From an uncultured Hyphomicrobiales bacterium (GTDB lineage: Bacteria > Pseudomonadota > Alphaproteobacteria > Rhizobiales > Aestuariivirgaceae): 39,725 nucleotides of DNA. Below the pieces are notes generated by a model, which had not been told where the DNA came from, did not search any database, and was given only the letters and a program-made list of their open reading frames with translations. The DNA is taken from NCBI GenBank assembly GCA_902826365.1, contig CADEEO010000006.1:1-39725 (forward strand), in the 5' to 3' direction. The translations under genes were made by a program, and so were the position numbers. Shown here piece by piece: positions 6,486 to 15,478 of this stretch (position 1 is its first letter; each line of letters starts with the position of its first letter).

Positions 6486-8929
6486 CCCAGAATTTTCCCA
6501 CTCATGCGGATGTCGTGGTTATCGGCGGCGGCATTATCGGCTGCTCGACGGCGTATCATTTGGCGAAGGACCACAAGCTGAATGTGGTCCTGCTTGAGCA
6601 GAACAAACTCACATCGGGATCAACGTGGCATGCGGCGGGGCTGGTGGGGCAGTTGCGTTCATCGGCTTCGATCACGCAGGTGCTGAAATATTCGGTGGAG
6701 CTATACAAGAATCTCGATGCGGAAACGGGCCTTGCGACGGGCTGGAAAATGACGGGCTGCCTGCGGCTGGCAAACAATGAGAACCGCTGGATTGAATACA
6801 AGCGGCTGGCGACCACGGCGCAGAGCTTCGGCATGGAAATGCATCTGCTGACGCCCGCCGAAGCGAAGAAGATGTGGCCGCTGCTGAACATCGATGATCT
6901 TGTCGGCGCTTCCTTCCTGCCGACGGATGGACAGGCTTCGCCTTCGGATATTGCGCAATCGCTGGCCAAGGGTGCGCGCATGCATGGCGCGAAGCTGATC
7001 GAGGGCGCGCGGGTGACGTCGTTTGGCATCAAGGATGGCCGTGTCACCGCGGTGAACACCAATCAAGGCAAGATTATTTGCGAGAAGGTGGTGAACTGTG
7101 GCGGGCAATGGGCGCGGCAGATCGGGGCCATGGCAGGGGTGAGCGTGCCCTTGCAACCGGTGAAGCACCAATATGTGATCACCGAAAAGGTGGCGGGCCT
7201 TGCGGCTGATGCGGCTACCATCCGCGATCCGGACCGGCGCACTTATTTCAAGGAGGAAGTCGGTGGTCTGGTGTTTGGCGGCTATGAGCCGGACCCCATT
7301 GCCTGGACGCAAGGCGACGTTCCCGACAATTTCGAGTTCCAATTGTTTGAAGATGACTGGGATCATTTCGAGCAGCACATGAACGAGGCTCTGGTACGCG
7401 TGCCGGCTTTGGAAAACACCGGCATCAAGAAAATAATTCACGGGCCGGAAAGCTTCACGCCCGACGGCAATTTCATTCTGGGTGCGGCGCCGGAGCTCAA
7501 GAATTTTTATGTCGGCGCAGGCTTCAATGCCTTTGGGATTGCCTCTGGCGGCGGGGCAGGCTGGGTGTTGGCGGACTGGGTTGCGCGGGATGAAGCGCCG
7601 ATGGATTTATGGGTAGTCGATATCCGCCGCTTCTCCGATCTGCACAAGGACCGCACCTGGACTTCCGAGCGCACGCTTGAAGCTTACGGCAAGCACTACA
7701 CCATTGGTTTCCCGCATGAGGAATATCAGTCGGGGCGGCCGCGCATCGTGTCGCCGCTCTATGACCGGCTGAAGAAACTCAACGCCTGCTTTGGCTCAAA
7801 GCTGGGCTGGGAGCGGCCCAACTGGTTTGCGCCTGCTGGCGAAGAGCCCCGAGATATCTATACCATGGGCCGGCAGAACTGGTTTGCGGCGGTGGGCGAG
7901 GAGCACAAATGCGTGCGCGAACGCGTCGGTGTGTTCGATCAATCGTCCTTTGCCAAGTATGAACTGCGCGGGAAAGACGCGGAGGAGGCGCTGGGCTGGA
8001 TTTGCGCAAACAACTTGGCGAGACCGGTAGGCAAGCTCACCTATACGCAGATGCTGAATTCTCGGGGCGGCATCGAATGCGACCTGACGGTGGCGCGGCT
8101 GGCGGAGGATCATTTCTATATCGTGACGGGCACAGGCTTCCGGACCCATGACTTTGCCTGGATCGTGGATCACCTCAGGCCGGGGCTTGAGGCGAAGCTG
8201 ACGGACATCACCGAACAGTACGGAACGCTTTCGGTGATGGGGCCGAAGTCGCGGGAGGTGATTCAAGCTGTAACAAAAGCTGACATGTCGAACGCCGCTT
8301 TCAAATTCGGCGAGGTGCGGCAAATTGAGATTGCTGGCCATGGGGTGCGGGCGCTGCGCGTGACCTATGTGGGCGAGTTGGGCTGGGAACTGCACATGCC
8401 CATTGCGGCCACGGGCGAGGTGTTCGACGCCTTGATGGCGGCGGGCAAGCCGCACGGCATTGCGCCTGTCGGCTACCGGGCGCTGGAATCGCTGCGGCTT
8501 GAGAAGGGCTACCGGGCGTGGAGTTCGGACATCACGCCCAATGACACGCCGCTTCATGCGGGGCTTGGCTGGGCGGTGAAGATGAAAAGCAATCAGGTAT
8601 TTTTGGGCCGCGAGGCGATTGAAAAAATCGGGCAAGCGCCGCTCACCAAAATGCTAGCGGGTTTCACCACGGAGCGCGAAGACATTGTGCTTTCGGGGCG
8701 GGAAACCATCCTGCGCAATGGCGCGTTCGCCGGTTATCTCACCAGCGGCGGCTATGGCTACACGATCGGGAAACCGGTGGGCTTTGGATATGTGCGGAAT
8801 GCTGATGGCGTTGATGAGGCCTATCTCGAAGCGGGCCGTTACGAGCTTGTAGTGGCCAAGGAAATCGTCAAGGCAAACATACACTTGCAGCCAATATATG
8901 ACAGTTTGAATCAACGCGTGAAGTCATGA
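6482..8929 (+). CDS. GcvT-family FAD-dependent dehydrogenase (dimethylglycine/sarcosine dehydrogenase-like), copy 1
   Basis: An 815-residue two-part enzyme. The N-terminal DAO-type FAD domain has the dinucleotide motif VVVIGGGIIG at 11-20 and GSTWHAAGL, where His50 aligns with the histidine that covalently carries FAD in dimethylglycine and sarcosine dehydrogenases. A short linker domain spans about 385-430. A folate-binding GcvT N- and C-terminal pair fills the rest (YVGELGWELHMP, then ALESLRLEKGYRAW and the HAGLGWAVK segment). Family members oxidise an N-methyl group and pass the C1 unit to tetrahydrofolate, or release formaldehyde without it. It starts four bases inside the kinase gene and ends overlapping its paralogue by four bases. 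The substrate is unknown. Confidence 0.9.
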   Translation: MTQNFPTHADVVVIGGGIIGCSTAYHLAKDHKLNVVLLEQNKLTSGSTWHAAGLVGQLRSSASITQVLKYSVELYKNLDAETGLATGWKMTGCLRLANNENRWIEYKRLATTAQSFGMEMHLLTPAEAKKMWPLLNIDDLVGASFLPTDGQASPSDIAQSLAKGARMHGAKLIEGARVTSFGIKDGRVTAVNTNQGKIICEKVVNCGGQWARQIGAMAGVSVPLQPVKHQYVITEKVAGLAADAATIRDPDRRTYFKEEVGGLVFGGYEPDPIAWTQGDVPDNFEFQLFEDDWDHFEQHMNEALVRVPALENTGIKKIIHGPESFTPDGNFILGAAPELKNFYVGAGFNAFGIASGGGAGWVLADWVARDEAPMDLWVVDIRRFSDLHKDRTWTSERTLEAYGKHYTIGFPHEEYQSGRPRIVSPLYDRLKKLNACFGSKLGWERPNWFAPAGEEPRDIYTMGRQNWFAAVGEEHKCVRERVGVFDQSSFAKYELRGKDAEEALGWICANNLARPVGKLTYTQMLNSRGGIECDLTVARLAEDHFYIVTGTGFRTHDFAWIVDHLRPGLEAKLTDITEQYGTLSVMGPKSREVIQAVTKADMSNAAFKFGEVRQIEIAGHGVRALRVTYVGELGWELHMPIAATGEVFDALMAAGKPHGIAPVGYRALESLRLEKGYRAWSSDITPNDTPLHAGLGWAVKMKSNQVFLGREAIEKIGQAPLTKMLAGFTTEREDIVLSGRETILRNGAFAGYLTSGGYGYTIGKPVGFGYVRNADGVDEAYLEAGRYELVVAKEIVKANIHLQPIYDSLNQRVKS

Positions 8930-11337
8930 ACTGGGACCGTAAAGTCCGTATACTGATTATTGGCGGCGGAGCCATCGGCACGTCGCTGGCCTATCACCTG
9001 GGGCGGGACGGGGCGAAGGATGTTCTGCTCGTCGAAAAGGCCCAACTCACTGAGGGCTGCACCTGGCATGCGGCGGGGCTTGTGGGCCAGCTGCGCGGCA
9101 AGAAAAACCTGACGCGATTGATGCAGAATTCCGTGGCGGTGTTCGACCGGCTGGAAGCGGAAACGGGGCAAGTGATTTCATGGAAGAAAGTGGGGTCGCT
9201 TCGGCTTGCCTCGAGTGCGGCGCGGTGGAGCGAAATCCAGAGGTCCATGGGGCAAGCCAAGAGTTTTGGGGTGGAGTGCCAGTCGCTGTCGGCGGCGGAG
9301 GCCAAAAAGCTTTTCCCCTATATCACCACCGATGGCATTGAGGGTGCGGCCTATATTCCGGGCGATGGCTACATCGATCCCTATTCGCTGACCATGGCCT
9401 ATGCCAAGGGGGCGAGGGCCCAAGGTGTGAAGATCGAGGAGCGGGTCTGCGTCGAGGAGATCGCGCTTGGGGGGAGGCGGGCGCTAGGGGTCGTTACCAA
9501 CAGGGGCAATATAGCTTGTGATATTCTGGTGAACTGCGCCGGGCTCTGGGCCAAGCGGGTGGGTAATATGGCTGGTGTTGCGCTGGCCGCTGGAATTGTC
9601 GAGCACCAGTATTTTCTGACGGAGAAAACCCTGTCGTTTGATGCGGGACTCACGACGCTGCGCGATCCGGACAAGAATTTCTACCTCAAGCCCGACACGG
9701 GTTCCTTTGCCATAGGCGGCTGGGAGGAGGGCTCACGCGGATTCCATCGAGGCTTGCCGCCGCTGGATTTTGGCCGGGAGCTTTTTGCAGCCAACATGGA
9801 GCGGCTGGAACTTTTTGCGCTGCCCGCTTCCGAGCGACTGCCGGTGCTAAACGAGACAGGCATCCAGACGGTTATCAACGGGCCCATTCCGGTTTCGGCA
9901 GATGGCGAGCCGATCATGGGGCTGGCGCCGGAGCTTGATAATTTCTATGTGGCCTGCGGCTTCACGGCGGGCATTGCAGCATCTGGCGGAGCGGGGCTTG
10001 CAATGGCCAACATGATCTTGCATGGCGACGCGGGCATGGACCTCTGGCCCTTCGATGTCAGGCGCTTCAGCGGGGTTCATGCACAGCCGCGCTACCTGGA
10101 GACGCGGGCCATTGAAGCCTATGCGGCCTACTACAAGGTGCATTGGCCGCTTGAGGAAACCCAGTCCGGGCGCGATTTGCGGCTTTCGCCTCTGCATTTG
10201 ACACTGAAGAATGCCGGGGCGGTGTTTGGTTCGCGGGCGGGCTGGGAGCGGCCCAACTGGTTTGCGCCAACGGGAATTAAACCGGTTGATGTTCCTTCCT
10301 TTGAAGACAAACCGAACTGGTTTTCTCACGTGGCCGAGGAATGCCGCGCCATCCGTGAGCGCGCCGTGCTGATCGACCAGACGTCATTTGCGAAGTTTGA
10401 GATTTCGGGAGCGGGAAGCGAGGCGGCGCTGCAGCGGATTGCGGCCAATGACCTTTCAGGCCCGCCTGGGAAGGCGGTTTACACGCAGCTCTGTAATGAG
10501 AAGGGCGGCATTGAGGCGGATGTGACGTTGGTTCATGTGGGCCCAGATCATTTCTATCTCATTACCGGTTCAGGCTTTGGGGTGCGCGACAGTGGCTGGA
10601 TGGCGAGGCATCTGCCGCCAACGGTTGAGATCCGCGATGTCACGAACGCGCTGGCGGTGATCAATATCTGCGGGCCACGTTCGCGGGAAATCCTGCAAGC
10701 GGTGACGGATGCGGATATTTCCAATGCGGCGTTTCCTTTCTTTGGGGCGCGGCGGATTGATGTGGGCCAAGCTAATGTGCTTGCAGTGCGCGTCGGCTAT
10801 GTGGGCGAGCTTGGCTACGAGCTTTACATTCCGCAGGAATTTGGCGCCCATGTCTATGACACGCTGTGGGTGGCGGGCGCGGCCCATGGCATTGCCAATG
10901 CGGGCTACCGGGCCATTGACAGTTGCCGCATGGAGAAGGGCTATCTCTACTGGTCCGGCGATATCTCGCCCGACTACAATCCGTATGAGGCTGGCCTTGG
11001 CTTCTGTGTCGCTTTGGATAAGGGCGACTTTATCGGCCGTGAGGCGCTCGCAAAGATCAAGGCCGCTGGCCTGACGCGGAAGCTCTGTTCCTTCACCATT
11101 GATGGTTTTGCACCGTTGCACGGCGGCGAGACCATTCTGCATGGCGGGAAAGTTGCGGGTTCAACCACGAGCGTTGGCTATGGCCACACTTCGGCCAAGA
11201 CCATCGCGCTCGGCTATCTTCCCATGGAGATTGCCGATCAGAAGGACTTCGTCATCGAAGCATTTGGTAAAGCCCACAAGGCCAAACGGGGGCCACGCTG
11301 CCTTTACGACGCGAAGATGGAAAGGCTGAAAGCGTGA
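8926..11337 (+). CDS. GcvT-family FAD-dependent dehydrogenase, copy 2
   Basis: An 803-residue paralogue of the preceding enzyme with the same layout: Rossmann motif IIGGGAIGTS at 11-20, GCTWHAAGL with His48 at the covalent-FAD position, linker, then GcvT domains (YVGELGYELYIP, DSCRMEKGYLYW, and the EAGLGFCVAL segment). The two copies align over their full length but differ in many pocket-region residues, for example GDGYIDPYSL here against TDGQASPSDI. This suggests successive steps on related substrates rather than redundancy. The ATG overlaps the upstream stop (ATGA), so the two are translationally coupled. A 95-base gap follows before the second kinase. Predicted cytoplasmic; the electron acceptor is not evident. 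Confidence 0.9.
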   Translation: MNWDRKVRILIIGGGAIGTSLAYHLGRDGAKDVLLVEKAQLTEGCTWHAAGLVGQLRGKKNLTRLMQNSVAVFDRLEAETGQVISWKKVGSLRLASSAARWSEIQRSMGQAKSFGVECQSLSAAEAKKLFPYITTDGIEGAAYIPGDGYIDPYSLTMAYAKGARAQGVKIEERVCVEEIALGGRRALGVVTNRGNIACDILVNCAGLWAKRVGNMAGVALAAGIVEHQYFLTEKTLSFDAGLTTLRDPDKNFYLKPDTGSFAIGGWEEGSRGFHRGLPPLDFGRELFAANMERLELFALPASERLPVLNETGIQTVINGPIPVSADGEPIMGLAPELDNFYVACGFTAGIAASGGAGLAMANMILHGDAGMDLWPFDVRRFSGVHAQPRYLETRAIEAYAAYYKVHWPLEETQSGRDLRLSPLHLTLKNAGAVFGSRAGWERPNWFAPTGIKPVDVPSFEDKPNWFSHVAEECRAIRERAVLIDQTSFAKFEISGAGSEAALQRIAANDLSGPPGKAVYTQLCNEKGGIEADVTLVHVGPDHFYLITGSGFGVRDSGWMARHLPPTVEIRDVTNALAVINICGPRSREILQAVTDADISNAAFPFFGARRIDVGQANVLAVRVGYVGELGYELYIPQEFGAHVYDTLWVAGAAHGIANAGYRAIDSCRMEKGYLYWSGDISPDYNPYEAGLGFCVALDKGDFIGREALAKIKAAGLTRKLCSFTIDGFAPLHGGETILHGGKVAGSTTSVGYGHTSAKTIALGYLPMEIADQKDFVIEAFGKAHKAKRGPRCLYDAKMERLKA

Positions 11338-11432
11338 GCCGCAAGCCTACCTTTTTGATCTTCATAATGTGATTCAGAAGACCTATATAAGCATCTGTTA
11401 TTCATAGGCTTTACCGAAAGGCGAAACGAGAG

Positions 11433-12365
11433 ATGGATGATCAGGGCATAGGCCTGGCGCGGGAAGCGCTGAAGCAGATTCAGCTCTTCTGGTGCCTTGA
11501 TGATACGCAGATCGAGGTCAAGCGGCTGGGAGGGCTGACCAACCTGGTGTTCTATGTCAGCCTTAACGGCGAGCAGTATGTGCTGCGCCTTCCGGGCAAG
11601 GGCACGGAGGAATATATCAATCGCCGGAACGAGGCTCAGGCGGCGCGGGAAGCGGCGAAAGCCGGGGTAAGCCCGGACGTGGTTCACTTCGATGAAAAGA
11701 CGGGGGTGATGGTGACCCGCTTTGTCGACCACGGCGTCACCATGTCGCCGGAGAATTTCAAATCCCGCAAGGGTTCACCTCAGCGGGCGGGAGAGGCGTT
11801 CAAGAAGCTCCATTCCTCCGGGGCCAAGTTCAATTTCCGCTTTGAGCTTTTTGCGATGATTGACGACTATCTCAAAATCCTGGCGACGAAGGATATCTCC
11901 TTGCCTGAGGGCTATGCGGAGGTGGTGAAGGAAGCCGAGTCGGTGCGGAAGGCGCTGAATGCCCATCCGCTGCCGCTGGTGGCCTGCCATTGCGATCCGC
12001 TGTGCGAGAATTTTCTCGATACGGGCAAGCGGATGTGGATTGTCGATTGGGAATATTCCGGGATGAATGACCCGCTGTGGGATCTGGGCGATCTGGCGGT
12101 TGAGGGGCAATTCAATACGGCGCAGGAAGAAGAGATGATTGCTGCTTATTTTGGCGGCGGGCCGACGCCAGCCGAGCGCGGACGCTTTGTGATTTACAAG
12201 GCGATGTGCGATTTGCTGTGGACGCTATGGGGCCTTATCCAGCATGCTAACAAGAATCCGGTGGATGATTTCTGGGCCTATTCGATCAACCGCTTTGAGC
12301 GCTGCAAGAAGCTGATGGCAACGGAAGCTTTCGGGAAACACGTGGCGGCAGTGAAGAAAGGCTAG
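11433..12365 (+). CDS. Choline kinase/LicA-like phosphotransferase (second copy)
   Basis: A 310-residue phosphotransferase, distinct from the kinase at the start of the operon but of the same fold. It has the nucleotide loop RLGGLTNLVF at 31-40, ACHCDPLCEN with His186, Asp188 and Asn193 as the Brenner triad, and VDWEYSG with Asp205. GGLTN followed by CHCDPLCENFL resembles choline kinase/LicA more than the first copy does. It is the last plus-strand gene of the cluster, 95 bases after the second dehydrogenase; the AT-rich gap could hold its own promoter. Two kinases bracketing two dehydrogenases is unusual. The phosphorylated substrate is unknown. Confidence 0.87.
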   Translation: MDDQGIGLAREALKQIQLFWCLDDTQIEVKRLGGLTNLVFYVSLNGEQYVLRLPGKGTEEYINRRNEAQAAREAAKAGVSPDVVHFDEKTGVMVTRFVDHGVTMSPENFKSRKGSPQRAGEAFKKLHSSGAKFNFRFELFAMIDDYLKILATKDISLPEGYAEVVKEAESVRKALNAHPLPLVACHCDPLCENFLDTGKRMWIVDWEYSGMNDPLWDLGDLAVEGQFNTAQEEEMIAAYFGGGPTPAERGRFVIYKAMCDLLWTLWGLIQHANKNPVDDFWAYSINRFERCKKLMATEAFGKHVAAVKKG

Positions 12366-12372
12366 AGCCTTT
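12357..12372. terminator. Short bidirectional palindrome at convergent stops
   Basis: AAAGGCT-AG-AGCCTTT is a perfect palindrome covering the stop codon of the second kinase and the last base of the convergent DUF1615-like gene. It could form a short hairpin in transcripts from either side. There is no long U-tract, so terminator function is only suggested by position. Confidence 0.3.
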
Positions 12373-13535
12373 CACTTCCGCGCCATGCAAGACTGGTAGC
12401 GCCGGTCCACGCTTTCAGCGAAAATGCGGGTCGTCATTTTGCTCCTGATCTTGGGACTCGACAGGGCAATATTGGGGACCATTGCAAAGGCGGGACGCTT
12501 CTTGGTGGCCTGCTCGTAAGTTGCCCGCAGCGCGCTATAGGTCAGCGTCTTCACGAAGTCACTGTCCTTTTCGCGCAGCAAGTCCTTGCGGATGTCTTCG
12601 TCAGCGAGTTCAAAACTGGAATTTTTGAGCACAGCGCGTAAAGCCTTTTCCGTGTTGCTAACGCCGCTGGCCACTTTTCCCGACTTGTCATAGAGCAGCA
12701 GGTCGCCATCGGCTGCGAGGGAGTTGCCGCTCAGTTCGGATATCTGACTTTGGAACGCCGCATTGCGGCTGGAATAGCGGCCGGCGTTGAAATCCGCAAA
12801 GCGGTAGAGCTTTTTGTTGTAGCCCGTTTCATAGCCGAGCAGCAGGAGGACGCCGTAATACATGCCGCCATGGCGGGTGTAGAGTTCATCGCGCAGGGCG
12901 TAAACATCATCCAGCGCCATCGGCAGCCAGCGCCGCCGCTTGGCAGTCTCCAGGGCGAAATCGACCGACACCTGCATGGAGCCGATGGTGTCGATCTCGT
13001 TGCGCCCGTCGATCTGCTTGTTGAGGAGTCCGCTGTTGATCACCAGGCCAAGGCCGGTTTGCTTGCCGGCATCGGCCACCATGGCACGGTAGACAAGGTC
13101 AAGATCGCGTTCGGTGCGGGCGGCGCGGATGCGCGCGAGATAGTTGTCTTGGGGGCTAGGTGTCACCTCCAGAAAATGAAGGGCGATGCGCCCGAGAACC
13201 GGCACCTTGTCCATCTTGGCGCGCAACGCCGCTTCCGAAATCTTGCCAAGGCCGGCCACCGCTGGATCAGCGACAAAGCTTGATTCCTGATCAATGATGG
13301 CGATGGCGGCGCAGATGTTTTCCTTGCTGGCGGACAGGACATGGAGCTTCAGCACATCGAGGAGGTAATCGGCCCAACCCTTGGAATCCTCGACGTTCTT
13401 TTCGGCGGCGTTGATGAGCCTTGCCACCGCGGGCGCAGTCAACGCGGGGGGTTCCGCTGCGCTGGAGGCGGAGCAGGCGGACCATAGGGCCGCTAAAAAA
13501 CAGAAGATTAACCTGGCCACGCAAAGCTCCTTCAT
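12372..13535 (-). CDS. DUF1615-like exported protein (lysozyme-like fold suspected)
   Basis: A 387-residue protein with an N-terminal hydrophobic export signal (LIFCFLAALWSACSAS), possibly cut after ...SSAA; the ACS segment is only a poor lipobox. The mature part has GWADYLLDVLKLH, then ENICAAIAIIDQESSFVADPAVAGL. This matches my memory of the DUF1615 opening (glutamate within an xxEQESTF-like motif) and recalls the catalytic Glu region of lytic transglycosylases. Enzymatic activity is not established. It is the last gene of a minus-strand run behind gfa and the class III ADH, 61 bases from gfa. I see no functional reason for that link and it may simply be a read-through neighbour. Confidence 0.7.
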   Translation of the reverse strand: MKELCVARLIFCFLAALWSACSASSAAEPPALTAPAVARLINAAEKNVEDSKGWADYLLDVLKLHVLSASKENICAAIAIIDQESSFVADPAVAGLGKISEAALRAKMDKVPVLGRIALHFLEVTPSPQDNYLARIRAARTERDLDLVYRAMVADAGKQTGLGLVINSGLLNKQIDGRNEIDTIGSMQVSVDFALETAKRRRWLPMALDDVYALRDELYTRHGGMYYGVLLLLGYETGYNKKLYRFADFNAGRYSSRNAAFQSQISELSGNSLAADGDLLLYDKSGKVASGVSNTEKALRAVLKNSSFELADEDIRKDLLREKDSDFVKTLTYSALRATYEQATKKRPAFAMVPNIALSSPKIRSKMTTRIFAESVDRRYQSCMARK

Positions 13536-13596
13536 CCCAGCATAAACCTCAACGGGAATTTATGTCTAAAATAAGAAGCCCTGCGCGGCTCAGGAG

Positions 13597-14211
13597 CTAT
13601 TTCAAGACGCCGGAAGCCTTGGCGGCATGGGTCGCGAGATAATCCATAAGTGGCGGCGACAGGCAGTCATAGGGCTGCAGGCCAACCTTTTTCAGCTGCT
13701 TGCGGATGGCGGGCATGGCTTCGGGCTTGGTGCCGCTTTCAATGACGGACGAAACGAAAGCCGCGAATTCCGGCGGCGACCAGCCCTTTTCCTTGGACAG
13801 TTCCGTGTGGATGAAATCGAGGCCATAAAGGGCGTGCGAAGTGCGCTCGACGCGGCCATACATGTGAACGCCGCAGCCGGTGCAGGCGTGGCGCTGGATG
13901 AGCGCATTGGCATCAATGATCTTCAGCTTGTTTTCATTCGCCGTGACCTTCACATTGTCGCGGCCGACGACGGCGACGACGGAGAAGATGGCTCCTGCAG
14001 GCTTCCAGCATTTGGTGCAGCCGCAGGCATGGTTATGGGCGGTTTGCGCGCCAACGCTTACCGTCACGGGATCGGTCGCGCATTTGCAGGTCAGAGTGCC
14101 GCCGGCAAATTTCGCCTTGGCCTTGCCCTTCACACCCTTGTCAATGGCGGGGTGAAGGGAAATTCCTTTCGGTTTTTTTGCGGCGGCTTTGGCTTTGGCT
14201 TTCTTGGCCAT
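13597..14211 (-). CDS. gfa: S-(hydroxymethyl)glutathione synthase (glutathione-dependent formaldehyde-activating enzyme)
   Basis: A 204-residue zinc protein of the GFA/CENP-V fold that promotes addition of glutathione to formaldehyde, giving the substrate of class III ADH. Metal ligands stand out: Cys42/Cys44 (CKC), Cys63/Cys65/Cys68 (CGCTKC), and Cys110/Cys113 (CTGC). The start is fixed by AGGGAGGA five bases before ATG. That start gives a lysine/alanine-rich extension ([16 protein letters not shown]) in front of the usual ISLHPAID opening, which is odd for a cytosolic Gfa. It lies 25 bases behind the dehydrogenase gene of the same pathway. Formaldehyde from the nearby demethylating enzymes would be the logical substrate. 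Confidence 0.92.
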   Translation of the reverse strand: MAKKAKAKAAAKKPKGISLHPAIDKGVKGKAKAKFAGGTLTCKCATDPVTVSVGAQTAHNHACGCTKCWKPAGAIFSVVAVVGRDNVKVTANENKLKIIDANALIQRHACTGCGVHMYGRVERTSHALYGLDFIHTELSKEKGWSPPEFAAFVSSVIESGTKPEAMPAIRKQLKKVGLQPYDCLSPPLMDYLATHAAKASGVLK

Positions 14212-14236
14212 GGTGGTCCTCCCTCAGTTTCTAATT

Positions 14237-15346
14237 CTAGAACACGACAACGCTGCGGATCGACTTGCCTTCATGCATGAGATCGAAAGCGGAGTTGATT
14301 TTCTCCAGCGGCAGGATGTGGGTGATCATGGGGTCAATCTCGATCTTGCCGTTCATGTACCAATCCACGATCTTCGGCACATCGGTGCGGCCGCGGGCGC
14401 CGCCAAAAGCGGTGCCGCGCCAGGATCTGCCGGTGACCAGCTGGAAGGGCCTTGTTGAAATTTCCTGGCCGGCGCCGGCCACGCCGATGATGATTGACTG
14501 GCCCCAGCCCTTGTGGGCGGCCTCGAGGGCAACGCGCATGACCTTCACATTGCCGATGCATTCGAAGGTGTAGTCCGCGCCGCCATTGGTGAGGCCCACG
14601 AGATGGGCGACAAGATCGCCTTCAACCTTGGAAGGGTTGACGAAATGCGTCATGCCGAAGCGCTTGCCCCAGCTGGCGCGTTCTTCGTTGAGGTCGACGC
14701 CAATGATCTGGCTGGCGCCGGCAAGGCGCAGGCCCTGGATCACGTTGAGGCCAATTCCGCCGAGGCCGAAGACGATTGCCGTTGAGCCGATCTCGACCTT
14801 GGCCGTGTTGATGACGGCGCCGACGCCAGTGGTGACGCCGCAGCCGATGTAGCAAATTTTGTCAAAGGGCGCGTCTTTCCGCACCTTGGCCAGGGCGATT
14901 TCAGGAAGCACCGTGTAATTCGAGAAGGTGGAGCAGCCCATGTAGTGGTGCACCATCTTGCCCTTGTAGGAAAAGCGCGAGGTGCCATCGGGCATGAGGC
15001 CCTTGCCCTGGGTCATACGGATTTTCTGGCACAGGTTGGTTTTGGGGTTGAGGCAATATTCACATTCGCGGCATTCCGGGGTGTAAAGCGGAATGACATG
15101 GTCGCCCTTGGCAAGCGAGGTGACACCCTTGCCGACCTCCACCACGACGCCCGCGCCTTCATGGCCCATGATGGCGGGAAACAGGCCTTCGGGATCGGCG
15201 CCGGAAATGGTGAATTCATCGGTATGGCAAATGCCGGTGGCCTTGATTTCAACCATAACCTCGCCCTCCTGGGGCCCGGCCAGATCAACTTCAACAATTT
15301 CAAGGGGTTTGCCCGCTTCAAAGGCAATGGCGGCACGCGATTTCAT
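14237..15346 (-). CDS. frmA: S-(hydroxymethyl)glutathione dehydrogenase / class III alcohol dehydrogenase
   Basis: A 369-residue zinc alcohol dehydrogenase of class III (glutathione-dependent formaldehyde dehydrogenase). Catalytic zinc ligands are Cys40 (GICHTDEF), His62 (GHEGAG) and Cys169 (CGVTTG). Structural zinc is held by Cys92, Cys95, Cys98 and Cys106. The NAD-binding GLGGIG is at 194-199, followed by VDLN, whose acidic residue favours NAD over NADP. Length is normal. It oxidises S-hydroxymethylglutathione to S-formylglutathione. No S-formylglutathione hydrolase is adjacent; the alpha/beta hydrolase at 17487-18095 is of a different type. It is the first gene of the minus-strand run with gfa. 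Confidence 0.95.
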   Translation of the reverse strand: MKSRAAIAFEAGKPLEIVEVDLAGPQEGEVMVEIKATGICHTDEFTISGADPEGLFPAIMGHEGAGVVVEVGKGVTSLAKGDHVIPLYTPECRECEYCLNPKTNLCQKIRMTQGKGLMPDGTSRFSYKGKMVHHYMGCSTFSNYTVLPEIALAKVRKDAPFDKICYIGCGVTTGVGAVINTAKVEIGSTAIVFGLGGIGLNVIQGLRLAGASQIIGVDLNEERASWGKRFGMTHFVNPSKVEGDLVAHLVGLTNGGADYTFECIGNVKVMRVALEAAHKGWGQSIIIGVAGAGQEISTRPFQLVTGRSWRGTAFGGARGRTDVPKIVDWYMNGKIEIDPMITHILPLEKINSAFDLMHEGKSIRSVVVF

Positions 15347-15444
15347 GGGATCCCCATCTCTATGAAATTTTTTCTCATGGAAGCCTTGTGGCCGTGTCTA
15401 GTCAAGCACAATGTTCAAATACCAAGCCGGGATGGCCCGGAAAT

Positions 15445-15473
15445 TTGACAAGTTGCCGACCCTGCGCTTGATA
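15445..15473 (+). promoter_or_regulatory. Possible promoter of the lacI-type gene, leaderless transcript
   Basis: A consensus -35 box TTGACA (15445-15450) is followed after 17 bases by TTGATA (15468-15473), a weak -10. A start seven bases on would fall at about 15480, on the ATG at 15479 itself. No Shine-Dalgarno sequence precedes that ATG, which fits a leaderless message. A small inverted repeat CCGGG-ATGG-CCCGG at 15427-15440 just upstream could be an operator. Confidence 0.35.
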
Positions 15474-15478
15474 GCCCC

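Noticed and set aside
6482-11337. The two adjacent GcvT-type frames as one gene split by a frameshift
   Set aside because: Each has its own FAD motif, His-FAD site and complete GcvT C-terminus, and they overlap by ATGA; they are intact tandem paralogues.
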